Source: Pseudonocardia sp. HH130629-09 (GTDB lineage Bacteria; Actinomycetota; Actinomycetes; Mycobacteriales; Pseudonocardiaceae). From it: a stretch of DNA of 64,000 nt. The DNA lies in assembly GCF_001294645.1 (NCBI RefSeq), contig NZ_CP011868.1:806001-870000 (forward strand), in the 5' to 3' direction. The position numbers and the translations under genes are program-made. The notes beneath the pieces are model-generated. The model saw nothing but the letters and a program-made list of their open reading frames with translations. It did no database searches and was not told where the DNA came from. Below, in pieces: positions 55,022 to 63,952 of this stretch; the first letter of the stretch is position 1; every line of letters starts with the position of its first letter.

Positions 55022-55969
55022 TCAGACGGGGTCGCTCACGTCGTCCAGCGCGGTGCGGATCTCGGCCGGCAGCACGAGGTCCTCGGTCGCCAGCGACGCA
55101 CGCAGCTGTGCGGCGTCCCGCGCCCCGACGACGGCGGAGGCGACCCCGGGCCGGTCCCGCACCCAGGTCAGCGCCACCGACAGCGGCGAGGTGCCGAGCC
55201 CGTCGGCGGCGGTGAGCACCGACTGCACGATCCGCGCCGAGTGCTCGGTGCGGCGGGTCTCCACGTACGACGCCAGCAGTGGACTCGCGCCCCGCGAGTC
55301 CGCCGGCGTGCCGTCGGTGTACTTGCCCGTCAGCACGCCCCGGCCGAGCGGGGCCCAGGCCAGCAGCCCGAGGCCGTGGTGCCGGGCGGCGGGCAGGAGC
55401 TCGGCCTCCGGCTCCCGGGCGAGCAGCGAGTACTCCACCTGCGCCGACACCGGGCGGCAGACGGCCGGGTCGGGCCCGGCCGTGGCGCTGCCCGCGACCG
55501 TGGCCAGCTGCCAGCCCGCCGGGGCGACCAGCCCGGCGTAGCGGACCCGTCCGGAGTAGACGGCGACCTGCACGGCGGACAGCGTCTCGTCCAGCGGCAC
55601 CCGGGGATCCCAGCCGGGGAACTGCCACAGGTCCAGGTACTCGGTGCCCAGCCGGCGCAGCGTGCGGTCCAGTGAGCGCAGCAGCGCGGTCCGCGAGGCC
55701 CGCTCACCGGTGTCGGGGGTCGCCGTGCCGCGCCCGGCGAGGACGATGTCGTCGCGACGCACGGTGCCCCGCAGCAGCCCGCCGAGCACCTGCTGGGCGG
55801 CGCCGTCGCCGTAGTCCTCGGCGGTCTCGACGAATGTCCCGCCGGCGTCGATGAACGCCCGTAGCTGGTCCGCCGCGTCGGCGGGGCAGGTGTCGTCTCC
55901 CCAGGTCATCGTGCCCAGGCCGACCCGCGACACCTCGAGGCCGCTGCTGCCCACCGGTCTGCGTTGCAC
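55022..55969 (-). CDS. Aldo/keto reductase
   Basis: 315 residues from the GTG at 55969. AKR signatures: 'RVGLGTMTWGDDTCPADAAD', catalytic Asp/Tyr in 'GGTFVETAEDYGDGAAQQVL', 'LRRLGTEYLDLWQFPGWDPR' and NADPH-site 'VVGARDAAQLRASLA'. The usual catalytic Lys region is 'DDIVLAGRG', where the expected lysine ('...TK') is replaced, so activity may be altered. Divergent from uppP. Confidence 0.88.
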   Translation of the reverse strand: MQRRPVGSSGLEVSRVGLGTMTWGDDTCPADAADQLRAFIDAGGTFVETAEDYGDGAAQQVLGGLLRGTVRRDDIVLAGRGTATPDTGERASRTALLRSLDRTLRRLGTEYLDLWQFPGWDPRVPLDETLSAVQVAVYSGRVRYAGLVAPAGWQLATVAGSATAGPDPAVCRPVSAQVEYSLLAREPEAELLPAARHHGLGLLAWAPLGRGVLTGKYTDGTPADSRGASPLLASYVETRRTEHSARIVQSVLTAADGLGTSPLSVALTWVRDRPGVASAVVGARDAAQLRASLATEDLVLPAEIRTALDDVSDPV

Positions 55970-56137
55970 GGTCGCCGAGCCTAGGCGCGCAGGCCCGTCG
56001 GACCGGTGAGGGCGCGCAGAGTGACGCCCGTCTCGGCGAGTACGGTGACGGCCCGTGATCACCCAGGAGCCGAGCCACCAGGGCCGGGACACCCCCGACC
56101 GGGACACCCCCGCCCGCGGCCGCGACGGGAGCCGGTC

Positions 56138-56959
56138 GTGAGCTGGATCGAGGTCGTCGTTCTCGGGATCGTCCAGGGGCTCACCGAGTTCCTCCCGGTG
56201 TCCTCCTCGGCCCACCTGCGGATCGTCTCCGCGGTCGGATTCGGCCGGGACCCGGGCGCGGCGTTCACCGCCGTCACCCAGATCGGCACCGAGGCAGCGG
56301 TGATCGTCTACTTCGCCAAGGACATCTGGCACCTGTTCATCACCTGGGTGCGCGGGTTCGGCAACGCGGAGGTCCGCGCCACCGACGACTACCGGCTGGC
56401 CTGGCTGGTCATCATCGGCTCGGTCCCGATCGCGGTGCTGGGGGTGCTGTTCAAGGACCAGATCGAGGGCGTCGCCCGGAACCTGTGGCTGGTCGCGGTC
56501 ATGCTGATCGTGTTCGGTGCCCTGCTCGGGCTGGCCGAGCGCTTCGGCTCACAGGTCAAGCCGATGGAGAAGATCACCTGGCGGGACGGTGTCCTGCTCG
56601 GTCTCGCCCAGGCCATGGCGCTGATCCCGGGTGTCTCGCGGTCCGGCGGCACGATCACCGCCGGCCTGTTCCTGGGCCTGACCCGGCCCGCGATCGCGCG
56701 GTACTCGTTCCTGCTGGCGATCCCGTCGGTGTTCGGGGCCGGCCTGTTCACCCTGCCGGACGTGTTCGCCGGTGACGGCCCGTCCGGACCGCAGATGCTG
56801 GTGGCGGTGGTGGTCGCGTTCGTCGTCGGCTACGCGGTGATCGCCTGGCTGCTCCGGTTCGTGCAGAACAACACCGTCTACGTGTTCGTCGCGTACCGGA
56901 TCGCGCTGGGTGTCGCCCTGCTCGCCGCCCTGTCGCTCGGCGCGGTCAGCGCGTACTGA
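56138..56959 (+). CDS. uppP: Undecaprenyl-diphosphatase UppP (BacA family)
   Basis: 273 residues from the GTG at 56138, GGGAG 7 nt upstream. Motif 1 '[20 protein letters not shown]' and motif 2 '[20 protein letters not shown]' are intact and about eight helices are present. It dephosphorylates C55/C50 polyprenyl pyrophosphate to recycle the carrier lipid for peptidoglycan; overproduction gives bacitracin resistance. It begins a conserved actinobacterial block with the next three genes. Confidence 0.95.
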   Translation: MSWIEVVVLGIVQGLTEFLPVSSSAHLRIVSAVGFGRDPGAAFTAVTQIGTEAAVIVYFAKDIWHLFITWVRGFGNAEVRATDDYRLAWLVIIGSVPIAVLGVLFKDQIEGVARNLWLVAVMLIVFGALLGLAERFGSQVKPMEKITWRDGVLLGLAQAMALIPGVSRSGGTITAGLFLGLTRPAIARYSFLLAIPSVFGAGLFTLPDVFAGDGPSGPQMLVAVVVAFVVGYAVIAWLLRFVQNNTVYVFVAYRIALGVALLAALSLGAVSAY

Positions 56960-56989
56960 CCGGCGCCGCGCCGCGTAGCCTCGGTCGGC

Positions 56990-57703
56990 GTGACGACCTT
57001 GATCCTCCTGCGGCACGGCCGGTCCACCGCGAACACCGCGGGCGTGCTGGCCGGGCGTACCCCGGGCGTGGAGCTCGACGACCGCGGACGGGAGCAGGCC
57101 GCGGCCGTCGTCGACCGCCTCGCGGCCCTCCCGATCGCCTCGGTCGTGACCTCCCCGATGGAGCGGTGCCGCCAGACCGTCGCGCGGCTCGCGGCGGCCC
57201 GCGGGCTGGAACCGGTCGTCGAGGACGACCTGGCCGAGGTCGACTACGGCACGTGGACCGGGCAGAAGATCACCGACCTGCTGAAGGAGGACCTGTGGAA
57301 GGTCGTCCAGGCGCACCCGTCGGCCGCGACCTTCCCGGGCGGCGAGTCCCTGGCCGGGATGCAGGCCCGCTCGGTCGCGGCGATCCGCCGGCACGTCGCC
57401 CGGGTCCGCGCCGAGCACGGGGAGGACGCGATCCTGCTGGCCTGCAGCCACGGCGACGTGATCAAGGCCGTCCTCGCCGACGCGCTGGCCACCCACCTCG
57501 ACAACTTCCAGCGGATCGTCGTCGACACCTGCTCGGTGAGTGTCGTCACCTACACCGAGCTGCGGCCGTTCGTCGCGCGGATGAACGAGCAGTCCGGCGA
57601 CGTCGCGAGCCTGATCCCCAAGCCGAAGCCGAAGCCGGCCGACGGCGAGGAGCAGCCGGTGAGCGCCTCCGACGCCGTGGTCGGGGGATCCACCAACGCC
57701 TGA
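56990..57703 (+). CDS. MSMEG_4193-family histidine phosphatase (phosphomutase-like)
   Basis: 237 residues starting 30 bp after uppP. The RHG motif 'LILLRHGRSTANTAGVLAGR' and second histidine 'LACSHGDVIKAVLAD' define the histidine phosphatase superfamily. Position directly after uppP and before DUF3090 is that of the MSMEG_4193 subfamily. The substrate is unknown; a C-terminal Lys/Pro tail is unconserved. Confidence 0.9.
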   Translation: MTTLILLRHGRSTANTAGVLAGRTPGVELDDRGREQAAAVVDRLAALPIASVVTSPMERCRQTVARLAAARGLEPVVEDDLAEVDYGTWTGQKITDLLKEDLWKVVQAHPSAATFPGGESLAGMQARSVAAIRRHVARVRAEHGEDAILLACSHGDVIKAVLADALATHLDNFQRIVVDTCSVSVVTYTELRPFVARMNEQSGDVASLIPKPKPKPADGEEQPVSASDAVVGGSTNA

Positions 57704-57799
57704 GGTGGAGTGATCCACCTCGCATCGTCGCGATGACGGCACCCGCGGGTGACCGCGGGGATGCCCCCGGAGCCGGATACGCCTACCCTGGGAAGGGTC

Positions 57800-58384
57800 A
57801 TGGCACGTGTCATCCACGTCTTCCGCCGACCCGACCGCTTCGTGGCCGGGACCGTCGGCGAGCCCGGCGATCGCGCCTTCTACCTGCAGGCGATCGAGAG
57901 CAGCCGGACGATCAGCGTCCTGCTGGAGAAACAGCAGGTCTCGGTGCTGGCCGAACGCATCACGGCGCTGCTCGGCGAGGTGTCCAAGCGCTTCGGCGAG
58001 GACAACCTCCTCGGCACGACGGTGGCCACCGGCTCGTCGGACAACGACCCGCTCGCGGTCCCGCTGGAGGAGGAGTTCCGGGTCGGGACCATGGGTCTGG
58101 GCTGGGACGCGGACTCGAGCTCGATCGTCGTCGAGCTGCTCGCGGTGACCGAGGAGGAGATCGACGAGTCGGTCGTCCTCGACGACACCGAGGAGGGCCC
58201 GGACGCGCTGCGCGTGTTCCTGTCCCCGACCGCGGCGAAGTCCTTCGCCGAGCGCGCCGAGAAGGTCGTCGACGCCGGCCGAGCGCCGTGCCCGCTGTGC
58301 GCCGAGCCGCTCGACCCGGAGGGCCACGTCTGCGTGCGCCTCAACGGCTACCACGACCGCAACCCCGTGGCCGGGACGGAGTGA
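57800..58384 (+). CDS. DUF3090 family protein
   Basis: 194 residues from the ATG at 57800 (GGGAAGGG just upstream). 'VIHVFRRPDRFVAGTVGEPG', 'FYLQAIESSRTISVLLEKQQ' and a C-terminal zinc-ribbon-like 'CPLCAEPLDPEGHVC' are typical. Conserved in actinobacteria near mycothiol genes but of unknown function. Its stop overlaps the next start as GTGA. Confidence 0.92.
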   Translation: MARVIHVFRRPDRFVAGTVGEPGDRAFYLQAIESSRTISVLLEKQQVSVLAERITALLGEVSKRFGEDNLLGTTVATGSSDNDPLAVPLEEEFRVGTMGLGWDADSSSIVVELLAVTEEEIDESVVLDDTEEGPDALRVFLSPTAAKSFAERAEKVVDAGRAPCPLCAEPLDPEGHVCVRLNGYHDRNPVAGTE

Positions 58385-59304
58385 CGCTCGACCTGCGCGA
58401 TCCGGCCGTCCCGGAGATCCTCCTGCGTGGCCGCATGGAGATCACCGGCCGGATGGTCGACGCCTCCAACGCGACCCTGTTCGGCACCGTCTCGCTCGAC
58501 GGGGTCGACCTGCGCTGCGTGTACAAGCCGGTGCGCGGCGAGCGTCCGCTGTGGGACTTCCCCGACGGCACGCTCGCCGGTCGCGAGGTCGGCGCGTACC
58601 TCGTCTCGCAGGTCTCCGGGCTCGACGTCGTGCCGCCCACGGTGCTGCGCGAGCAGGCCCCGTTCGGCACCGGCATGGTGCAGGCCTGGGTCTCCTCCGG
58701 CGACGAGAGCGCCCTGTCCGAGCACCCCGGCGACGGCACGGACGGCGACACGGACGGCGACACGGACGGCGACACGGACGGCGAGCAGGCCGGTGACATC
58801 ACCGAGGAGACCATCCAGCTCGCCACCGAGTCGCTGGTCGAGCTGTGCGAGCCGCACGAGATCCCGAGCGGCTGGCTGCCCGTGCTCCGTGCCCGCGACG
58901 GCGCCGGGGACCCGGTCGTGCTCGTCCACGCCGACCACCCGCAGCTGCGGGCGATGGCGCTGTTCGACGTCGTCGTCAACAACGCCGACCGCAAGGGCGG
59001 GCACGTGATCCTCGCCGGTGACGGCGGGGTCTACGGCGTGGACCACGGCCTCACCCTGCACAGCGAGCCGAAGCTGCGCACCGTCCTGTGGGGCTGGGTC
59101 GGCGACGAGCTCGGCGAGGAGCACCTGGCCGCCCTCAAGGAGCTGCGCGCCCGGCTGGCGGACTCGTTCGCCGACGTCCTCGGCGAGCACGTCACCCGCC
59201 GCGAGGTCGCGGCGCTGCGCTCCCGGATCGACCACCTGCTCGCCGAATCGCGCTTCCCCGGCCCGGACGGCTACGGCCCGGCCATCCCCTGGCCCGCCTT
59301 CTAG
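58381..59304 (+). CDS. SCO1664 family protein (kinase-like fold)
   Basis: 307 residues from the GTG at 58381. 'DLRCVYKPVRGERPLWDFPD' (Lys), 'ALFDVVVNNADRKGGHVIL' and 'VYGVDHGLTLHSEPKLRTVL' match the PI3/PI4-kinase-like SCO1664 family: Lys for ATP, Asp/Asn catalytic loop and Asp metal ligand. The function is unknown. An insertion of (Asp-Gly-Asp-Thr) repeats near residue 120 is encoded by tandem DNA repeats. Its stop and that of the convergent helicase gene share the palindrome CTAG. Confidence 0.9.
   Translation: MTLDLRDPAVPEILLRGRMEITGRMVDASNATLFGTVSLDGVDLRCVYKPVRGERPLWDFPDGTLAGREVGAYLVSQVSGLDVVPPTVLREQAPFGTGMVQAWVSSGDESALSEHPGDGTDGDTDGDTDGDTDGEQAGDITEETIQLATESLVELCEPHEIPSGWLPVLRARDGAGDPVVLVHADHPQLRAMALFDVVVNNADRKGGHVILAGDGGVYGVDHGLTLHSEPKLRTVLWGWVGDELGEEHLAALKELRARLADSFADVLGEHVTRREVAALRSRIDHLLAESRFPGPDGYGPAIPWPAF
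58741..58776. repeat. 12-bp tandem repeat inside the SCO1664-family gene
   Basis: Three perfect copies of GACGGCGACACG plus a partial fourth encode DGDT repeats. They are in frame and probably variable between strains. Confidence 0.85.
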
Positions 59305-61604
59305 CCCGCCATCTCCAGGACGCCGAGCCGCTGCGTCGCGCGGGTCATCGCGACGTAGAGGTCCGCCGGGTCGGCCGCCCGGATCCGCTCCGGGTCGACG
59401 ATCACCACGGCGTCGAACTCCAGGCCCTTCGACGCCGCCGGGGTGAGCACCGGCACGTCCTGCGCACCGACGTCGGTCCCGGCCGGGACGATCACCGCGA
59501 CCGTGCCGCGTCCGACACGGGCCCGCTCGTCGGCGACGGCGACGAGCACCGCGTCGGCCAGCCCGGCGGCGGTGGCGGTGCGGGTCCACGGCTGCTCGCC
59601 GGTGCTGCGCACCGACTCCGGTGGGCGACGGTCCGGGGCGTAGGTCGCCAGCACCTCCGCGGCGGCGTCCATGATCTCCGACGGCGTCCGGTAGTTCACC
59701 GTCAGCGTGCGGTGCGTCCAGCGCCCGGCCAGGTGCGGGGCGAGCACGTCGTCCCAGGCCCGGGCACCGGCCGGGGCACTGCGCTGGGCGAGGTCACCGA
59801 CCGCGGTGATCGACCGCGACGGGCAGCGGCGCAGCAGCACGTGCCAGTCCATCGGGGACAGCTCCTGCGCCTCGTCGACGACGAGGTGCCCGTAGCGCCA
59901 GTCCCGGTCGCCCGCCGCGCGCTCGGCCACCGTCATCGGCACCCCGGCGACGTGCCGGCTCGCCAGCATGTCCGCGGTCACGAAGTCGGTGGGCCGCAGC
60001 TCGTCGGGGTCCTCCCCGGCGAGGGTCCGGTCCGCGGAGTCCAGCACGGTCAGGACCTCGGCGGCGTAGGCGGCGTCCGGCTCGGGGGCTGCGGCGGGGG
60101 AGTCCTCGGGTACCGGGCCGAGCAGCTCGGCGAGCTCGTCGAGCAGTGGGGCGTCGGCCACCGTCCACGGTGTCCCCGGCGGGCGGCGCAGCGCGGACAG
60201 GTCCCGTCCGTCGCCCGCGGTGGCCAGCCGGTCCGGGTCGGCGTAGAGCTCGGCCAGCGCCCGCTGCGGGGTCAGCACCGGCCACAGCGACTCGACGGCG
60301 GCGTGGAACCGCGGGTCGGTCCGCACACCGTCACGCAGCTCGGCGCGCATCTCGGCCGAGACCTCGGCCGCCCCGGCGGGCTCGATCTCCGGGATGTTCA
60401 GCCCCGCCAGCAGCTCCGCGAGTTCCGGCGGGTCCTCCAGCCCGACCTCCAGCCGCTCCAGGCCCTGGTCGACGAGCAGCCGCCCCAGGGTGTCACGGAA
60501 GGTCGTGCGGGCCTCGTTGTGCGGACGGCCGGTGGCGCGGGCGCGGCCGCGCGCCTCGGCGGCCAGGGCCGGGTCGATCTCGACGGTGACGTCGTCCATC
60601 TCGATCGTGATCGGCCGCCCGGGCAGCTCCTGCCGGTCGTCGACGGCCCGGCGCAGCACGTCGATCATCGCCAGGTCGCCCTTGAGCCGGGCCGTCTCCG
60701 GCGGGTCGGTCGCCTCCGCGACGACGCCGTGCGCGAGGCGCCCCGGGGTGGTGAACACGACCGCGGACTCGCCGAGTGCGGGGAGTACGCCGCCGACGTA
60801 GTGCACGAACCCCGCACTCGGCCCGACGACGAGCACGCCGCTGCGGGCGAGCCGGTCGCGGTGGGTGTAGAGCAGGTAGGCGATCCGGTGCAGCGCGACG
60901 GCCGTCTTGCCCGTCCCGGGGCCGCCCTCGATCACGACGGTGCCCGACAGCGGCAGCCGGATGATCTCGTCCTGTTCGGACTGGATGGTGGTGACGATGT
61001 CGCGCATCCGGTCCCCGCGCGGCGCGGTGAGCGCGGCGAGCAGTGCCGGGTCCGACGCCGACGCGGGGTCGGCGTCGACCGGGACCGCATCGGTGAGCAG
61101 GTCGTCGTGGTACGCGGTGACCCGCTCGTGCGGTGCGGTGCCCGTGACCTCGTAGTGCCGGCGCCGGGTCACCCCCAGGGGCGAGACCGGGGTGGCGCAG
61201 TAGAACGGCCGCGCGGCGGGTGCCCGCCAGTCGACCAGGGCGCTCTCGCCGTCGGCGGGGTCGGTCAGCCCGATCCGGCCGACCCGGGTCGGGTCGGCGC
61301 CGTCGGCGTGGTCGAGCCGCCCGAAGCACAGGCCGGAGCGGGCGGCGGTGAGCGCACGCACCCGCTCCTGCCAGCGGTGCACCGAGACGTCGCGTTCCCA
61401 ACGGGCGCTGAGCTCCTCGCCGGCCCGGGTGGCCTGGGCGCCGCGGGAGCGTTCGGTGGCCGCGGTGAGCTCGTCGTCGAGCAGGGCGTGCAGCCGGCGG
61501 AGCCGATCGGTCTCGGCGGCGAGTTCGGCCTCGTACGGGGAGCGGGGACTTGACGGGCGGGGGGCTGGTGTGTCCTTGCCCCTCGTGTTATGCTGAACCT
61601 GCAT
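59301..61604 (-). CDS. HelD-like UvrD/Rep-family helicase (RNA polymerase-associated type)
   Basis: 767 residues from the ATG at 61604; a GTG 27 nt upstream is possible. An N-terminal coiled-coil region ('YEAELAAETDRLRRLHALLD') is followed by Walker A 'IEGGPGTGKTAVALHRIAYL' near residue 225, a motif II-like 'LVVDEAQELSPMDWHVLLRR' and C-terminal 'VLTPAASKGLEFDAVVIVD' and 'YVAMTRATQRLGVLEM'. Motif spacing is that of HelD. HelD proteins recycle stalled RNA polymerase, and some actinobacterial relatives (HelR) protect against rifamycins. Which type this is cannot be told by eye. Confidence 0.88.
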   Translation of the reverse strand: MQVQHNTRGKDTPAPRPSSPRSPYEAELAAETDRLRRLHALLDDELTAATERSRGAQATRAGEELSARWERDVSVHRWQERVRALTAARSGLCFGRLDHADGADPTRVGRIGLTDPADGESALVDWRAPAARPFYCATPVSPLGVTRRRHYEVTGTAPHERVTAYHDDLLTDAVPVDADPASASDPALLAALTAPRGDRMRDIVTTIQSEQDEIIRLPLSGTVVIEGGPGTGKTAVALHRIAYLLYTHRDRLARSGVLVVGPSAGFVHYVGGVLPALGESAVVFTTPGRLAHGVVAEATDPPETARLKGDLAMIDVLRRAVDDRQELPGRPITIEMDDVTVEIDPALAAEARGRARATGRPHNEARTTFRDTLGRLLVDQGLERLEVGLEDPPELAELLAGLNIPEIEPAGAAEVSAEMRAELRDGVRTDPRFHAAVESLWPVLTPQRALAELYADPDRLATAGDGRDLSALRRPPGTPWTVADAPLLDELAELLGPVPEDSPAAAPEPDAAYAAEVLTVLDSADRTLAGEDPDELRPTDFVTADMLASRHVAGVPMTVAERAAGDRDWRYGHLVVDEAQELSPMDWHVLLRRCPSRSITAVGDLAQRSAPAGARAWDDVLAPHLAGRWTHRTLTVNYRTPSEIMDAAAEVLATYAPDRRPPESVRSTGEQPWTRTATAAGLADAVLVAVADERARVGRGTVAVIVPAGTDVGAQDVPVLTPAASKGLEFDAVVIVDPERIRAADPADLYVAMTRATQRLGVLEMAG

Positions 61605-61792
61605 GGATTTTTTCTCAGATTCGAAGCGCACCCCTTAGGTTAGCGCGTCTCCGCCGTCCTGTGCACCTTTCTCGCGCGACGATCGTGTACCAGTGATGCG
61701 GTCTCGCGCGCTGCGGTCGCCGTCAGCCTCGCGGGCGCGGGCGCGGTCGGGGGAGGCCGACCCCCTCAGCGGGACGGGTTACGGTCGGGCCC

Positions 61793-62668
61793 ATGACGCC
61801 GCCCGAGCCCCGGCGGATCACCGTCCCCGGCACGACGCTGCCCGAGATCACACTGTCCGTGCACGACACCGGCGGCGTCGGCAGCCCCGTCCTGCTGCTG
61901 CACGGCTGGCCGGACCGGGCCGCCCTGTGGTCCCACCAGGCCGCGGCGCTCGCCGGGGCCGGGTACCGCGTCGTCGCCCCGGACCTGCGCGGCTTCGGCG
62001 ACTCCGACCGGCCCGCCGAGGTCGAGCACTACCCGATGCGGGCACTGGTCGCCGACGTCCTCGGCGTCGCCGACGCGCTCGGGATCGACCGCTTCGCCCT
62101 CGCCGGGCACGACTGGGGCGCCTCGCTCGGCTGGGCCGTCACCCTCGCCTCGCCGCGGGTGACCCGCTACACCGCGTTCTCCGTCGGGCATCCCGCCGCG
62201 TTCGCCACCGCGGGGTTCCGGCAGAAGGCGATGTCCTGGTACATGCTCTGGTTCCAGTTCCCCGGCGTCGCTGAGCAGGTGATGCCGGCCGAGGACTGGC
62301 AGTTCCTGCGCGGCTGGCTGCACGCGACACTGCCCGACGGGCACCCGATGGCCGCGCGGCACGTCGCCGACCTGTCCCGGCCGGGTGCGCTCACCGCGTC
62401 GCTGAACTGGTACCGCGCCAACGTCGACCCGGCGAGGTTCGTGCCCACCACCATGCCGGAGCCCCCGCGGATCACGGTGCCGACGATGGGGGTGTGGAGC
62501 GACGGCGACCTCGCGCTCACCGAGGGGCAGATGCGGGGGTCATCGGCCTACGTCGACGACTTCCGCTTCGAGCGCGTCGAGGGCTGCGGGCACTGGATCC
62601 CGGAGGAGGCGCCGGAGGCCGCGAGCGCGCTGCTCCTGGACTTCCTCGCCGGCGGCCGGGAAGGGTGA
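61793..62668 (+). CDS. Epoxide hydrolase-like alpha/beta hydrolase
   Basis: 291 residues. 'VLLLHGWPDRAALWSHQ' (oxyanion), nucleophile Asp in 'FALAGHDWGASLGWAV', acid in 'MGVWSDGDLALTEGQM' and His in 'VEGCGHWIPEEAPE' make the epoxide hydrolase/haloalkane dehalogenase pattern. Tyrosines in the cap are compatible with epoxide hydrolase activity. The substrate is unknown. IS3 copy B is inserted 43 bp beyond its stop, leaving the gene intact. Confidence 0.88.
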   Translation: MTPPEPRRITVPGTTLPEITLSVHDTGGVGSPVLLLHGWPDRAALWSHQAAALAGAGYRVVAPDLRGFGDSDRPAEVEHYPMRALVADVLGVADALGIDRFALAGHDWGASLGWAVTLASPRVTRYTAFSVGHPAAFATAGFRQKAMSWYMLWFQFPGVAEQVMPAEDWQFLRGWLHATLPDGHPMAARHVADLSRPGALTASLNWYRANVDPARFVPTTMPEPPRITVPTMGVWSDGDLALTEGQMRGSSAYVDDFRFERVEGCGHWIPEEAPEAASALLLDFLAGGREG

Positions 62669-62756
62669 CCGAGGGGACAGCCGTCCCTCGCTGCGCGGCC
62701 GGTGGCCGCGTGCGGTTCCCCCATGATCGGGGAGGCATCAGCTATAAGGGGTAGCG

Positions 62757-63047
62757 ATGCCAGAGGTACGGAAGCGCTACGACCGGGAGTTCCGTGACGG
62801 AGCGGTCCGGGTCGTGGAGGAGACGGGCAAGCCGATCGCCCAGGTCGCCCGTGACCTGGGGGTCAACGAGGGCACGCTGGGCAACTGGGTGGCCCGTGCA
62901 CGAGAGGCCCGCGAGGACACCGAGGGCCTGTCTCGCGGCGGCGTCGAGGAGCTCAAGCGGCTGCGCGCGGAGAACGCCGAGCTGCGGATGGAGCGTGATG
63001 TCCTCAAGCGATCCGTGGTCCTGTGGGTCAAGGAGGCGACGAAGTGA
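62757..63047 (+). CDS. IS3-family transposase OrfA (copy B)
   Basis: 96 residues, identical to the copy A protein: an HTH_Tnp_1 domain and a C-terminal heptad helix. Its stop overlaps orfB as GTGA. Confidence 0.93.
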   Translation: MPEVRKRYDREFRDGAVRVVEETGKPIAQVARDLGVNEGTLGNWVARAREAREDTEGLSRGGVEELKRLRAENAELRMERDVLKRSVVLWVKEATK

Positions 63048-63952
63048 GCGTGGCCCGTTTCATCGCCGACCAGAGGACCTTCCACCGGGTGCCGCACACG
63101 CTGGCCTGCGCCCTGTTGGGGGTGTCGATCTCCTGGCTGTACAAGTGGCTCGACCGCGCCGCGCGTTCCGACGGTGGTGCCACCGCGACCGAGAAGCGCC
63201 GCTGCGCGTTGGACGCCGCCGTGGCCGTGGCGTTCGACGACGCCCAGCGGCTACACGGCTCACCCCGTCTGCACGCCGACCTGTGTGAGGCCGGATGGCG
63301 GGTGTCGGAGAAGACCGTGGCGGACTCGATGCGCCGCCAGGGCCTGGTCGCCCGCCGGATCAAGCGGCACAACGGGCTGACCCGCCAGGACCGCACGGCG
63401 CCGAAGTTCCCGGACCTGCTTCGTCGGGGTTTCACTGCGGCCGAGCCGAACCGCAGATGGGTCGGGGACATGACCGAGATCCCCACCGCGGCCGGGAAGT
63501 TGTATCTGGCCACGGTGATCGACCTGTACTCGCGGCGGCTGCTCGGCGCGGCCACGGGGCTGCACCCGAACGCCGAGCTGGCGTGTGCGGCGATCCGGAT
63601 GGCGGTGGCGGCCCGCGGCGGGGCGGACCGAATCGCCGGGGTGATCTTCCACACCGACCGCGGGTCGACCTACACCGCGGGCGCGTTCACCGCTCTGTGT
63701 CGGCGGCTCGACATCCGTCAGTCGATGGGCCGGGTCGGGTCGTGTTTCGACAATGCCGCGGCGGAGGCGTTCTTCTCCAGCCTGGAGTGGGAAGTGCTGT
63801 CCCGCAACGACTTCGACACCATCAGTAGGGCGCGGGCGGCGGTCATCGACTGGTGTTACGGCTTCTACAACCACCGGCGGCGACACAGTGCCGCCGCCGG
63901 GCTCTCACCGATCAACTACGAGAACGCCGCCCTCACCCGAGACGCGGCATAA
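63044..63952 (+). CDS. IS3-family transposase OrfB (copy B)
   Basis: 302 residues from the GTG at 63044, identical to copy A, with the complete DDE integrase core. An alternative in-frame ATG at 63023 would matter only for a frameshift product. Confidence 0.93.
   Translation: MSVARFIADQRTFHRVPHTLACALLGVSISWLYKWLDRAARSDGGATATEKRRCALDAAVAVAFDDAQRLHGSPRLHADLCEAGWRVSEKTVADSMRRQGLVARRIKRHNGLTRQDRTAPKFPDLLRRGFTAAEPNRRWVGDMTEIPTAAGKLYLATVIDLYSRRLLGAATGLHPNAELACAAIRMAVAARGGADRIAGVIFHTDRGSTYTAGAFTALCRRLDIRQSMGRVGSCFDNAAAEAFFSSLEWEVLSRNDFDTISRARAAVIDWCYGFYNHRRRHSAAAGLSPINYENAALTRDAA

Noticed and set aside
61561..61582. GGGGC...GCCCC inverted-repeat-like stretch near the HelD-like start, reminiscent of a rifamycin-associated element
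   Set aside because: It lies inside the first codons of the gene, and only the outer bases pair. I could not match it to the element consensus with confidence.
61635..61645. TTAGGTTAGCG, a half-site of the IdeR consensus, upstream of the HelD-like gene
   Set aside because: The second half of the palindrome is absent and the gene is not iron-related.
62757..63952. Programmed -1 frameshift fusion OrfAB in the IS3 copies
   Set aside because: I saw no clear A-rich slippery heptamer at the orfA/orfB junction. The GTGA overlap gives a simple separate start, though a fusion product cannot be excluded.
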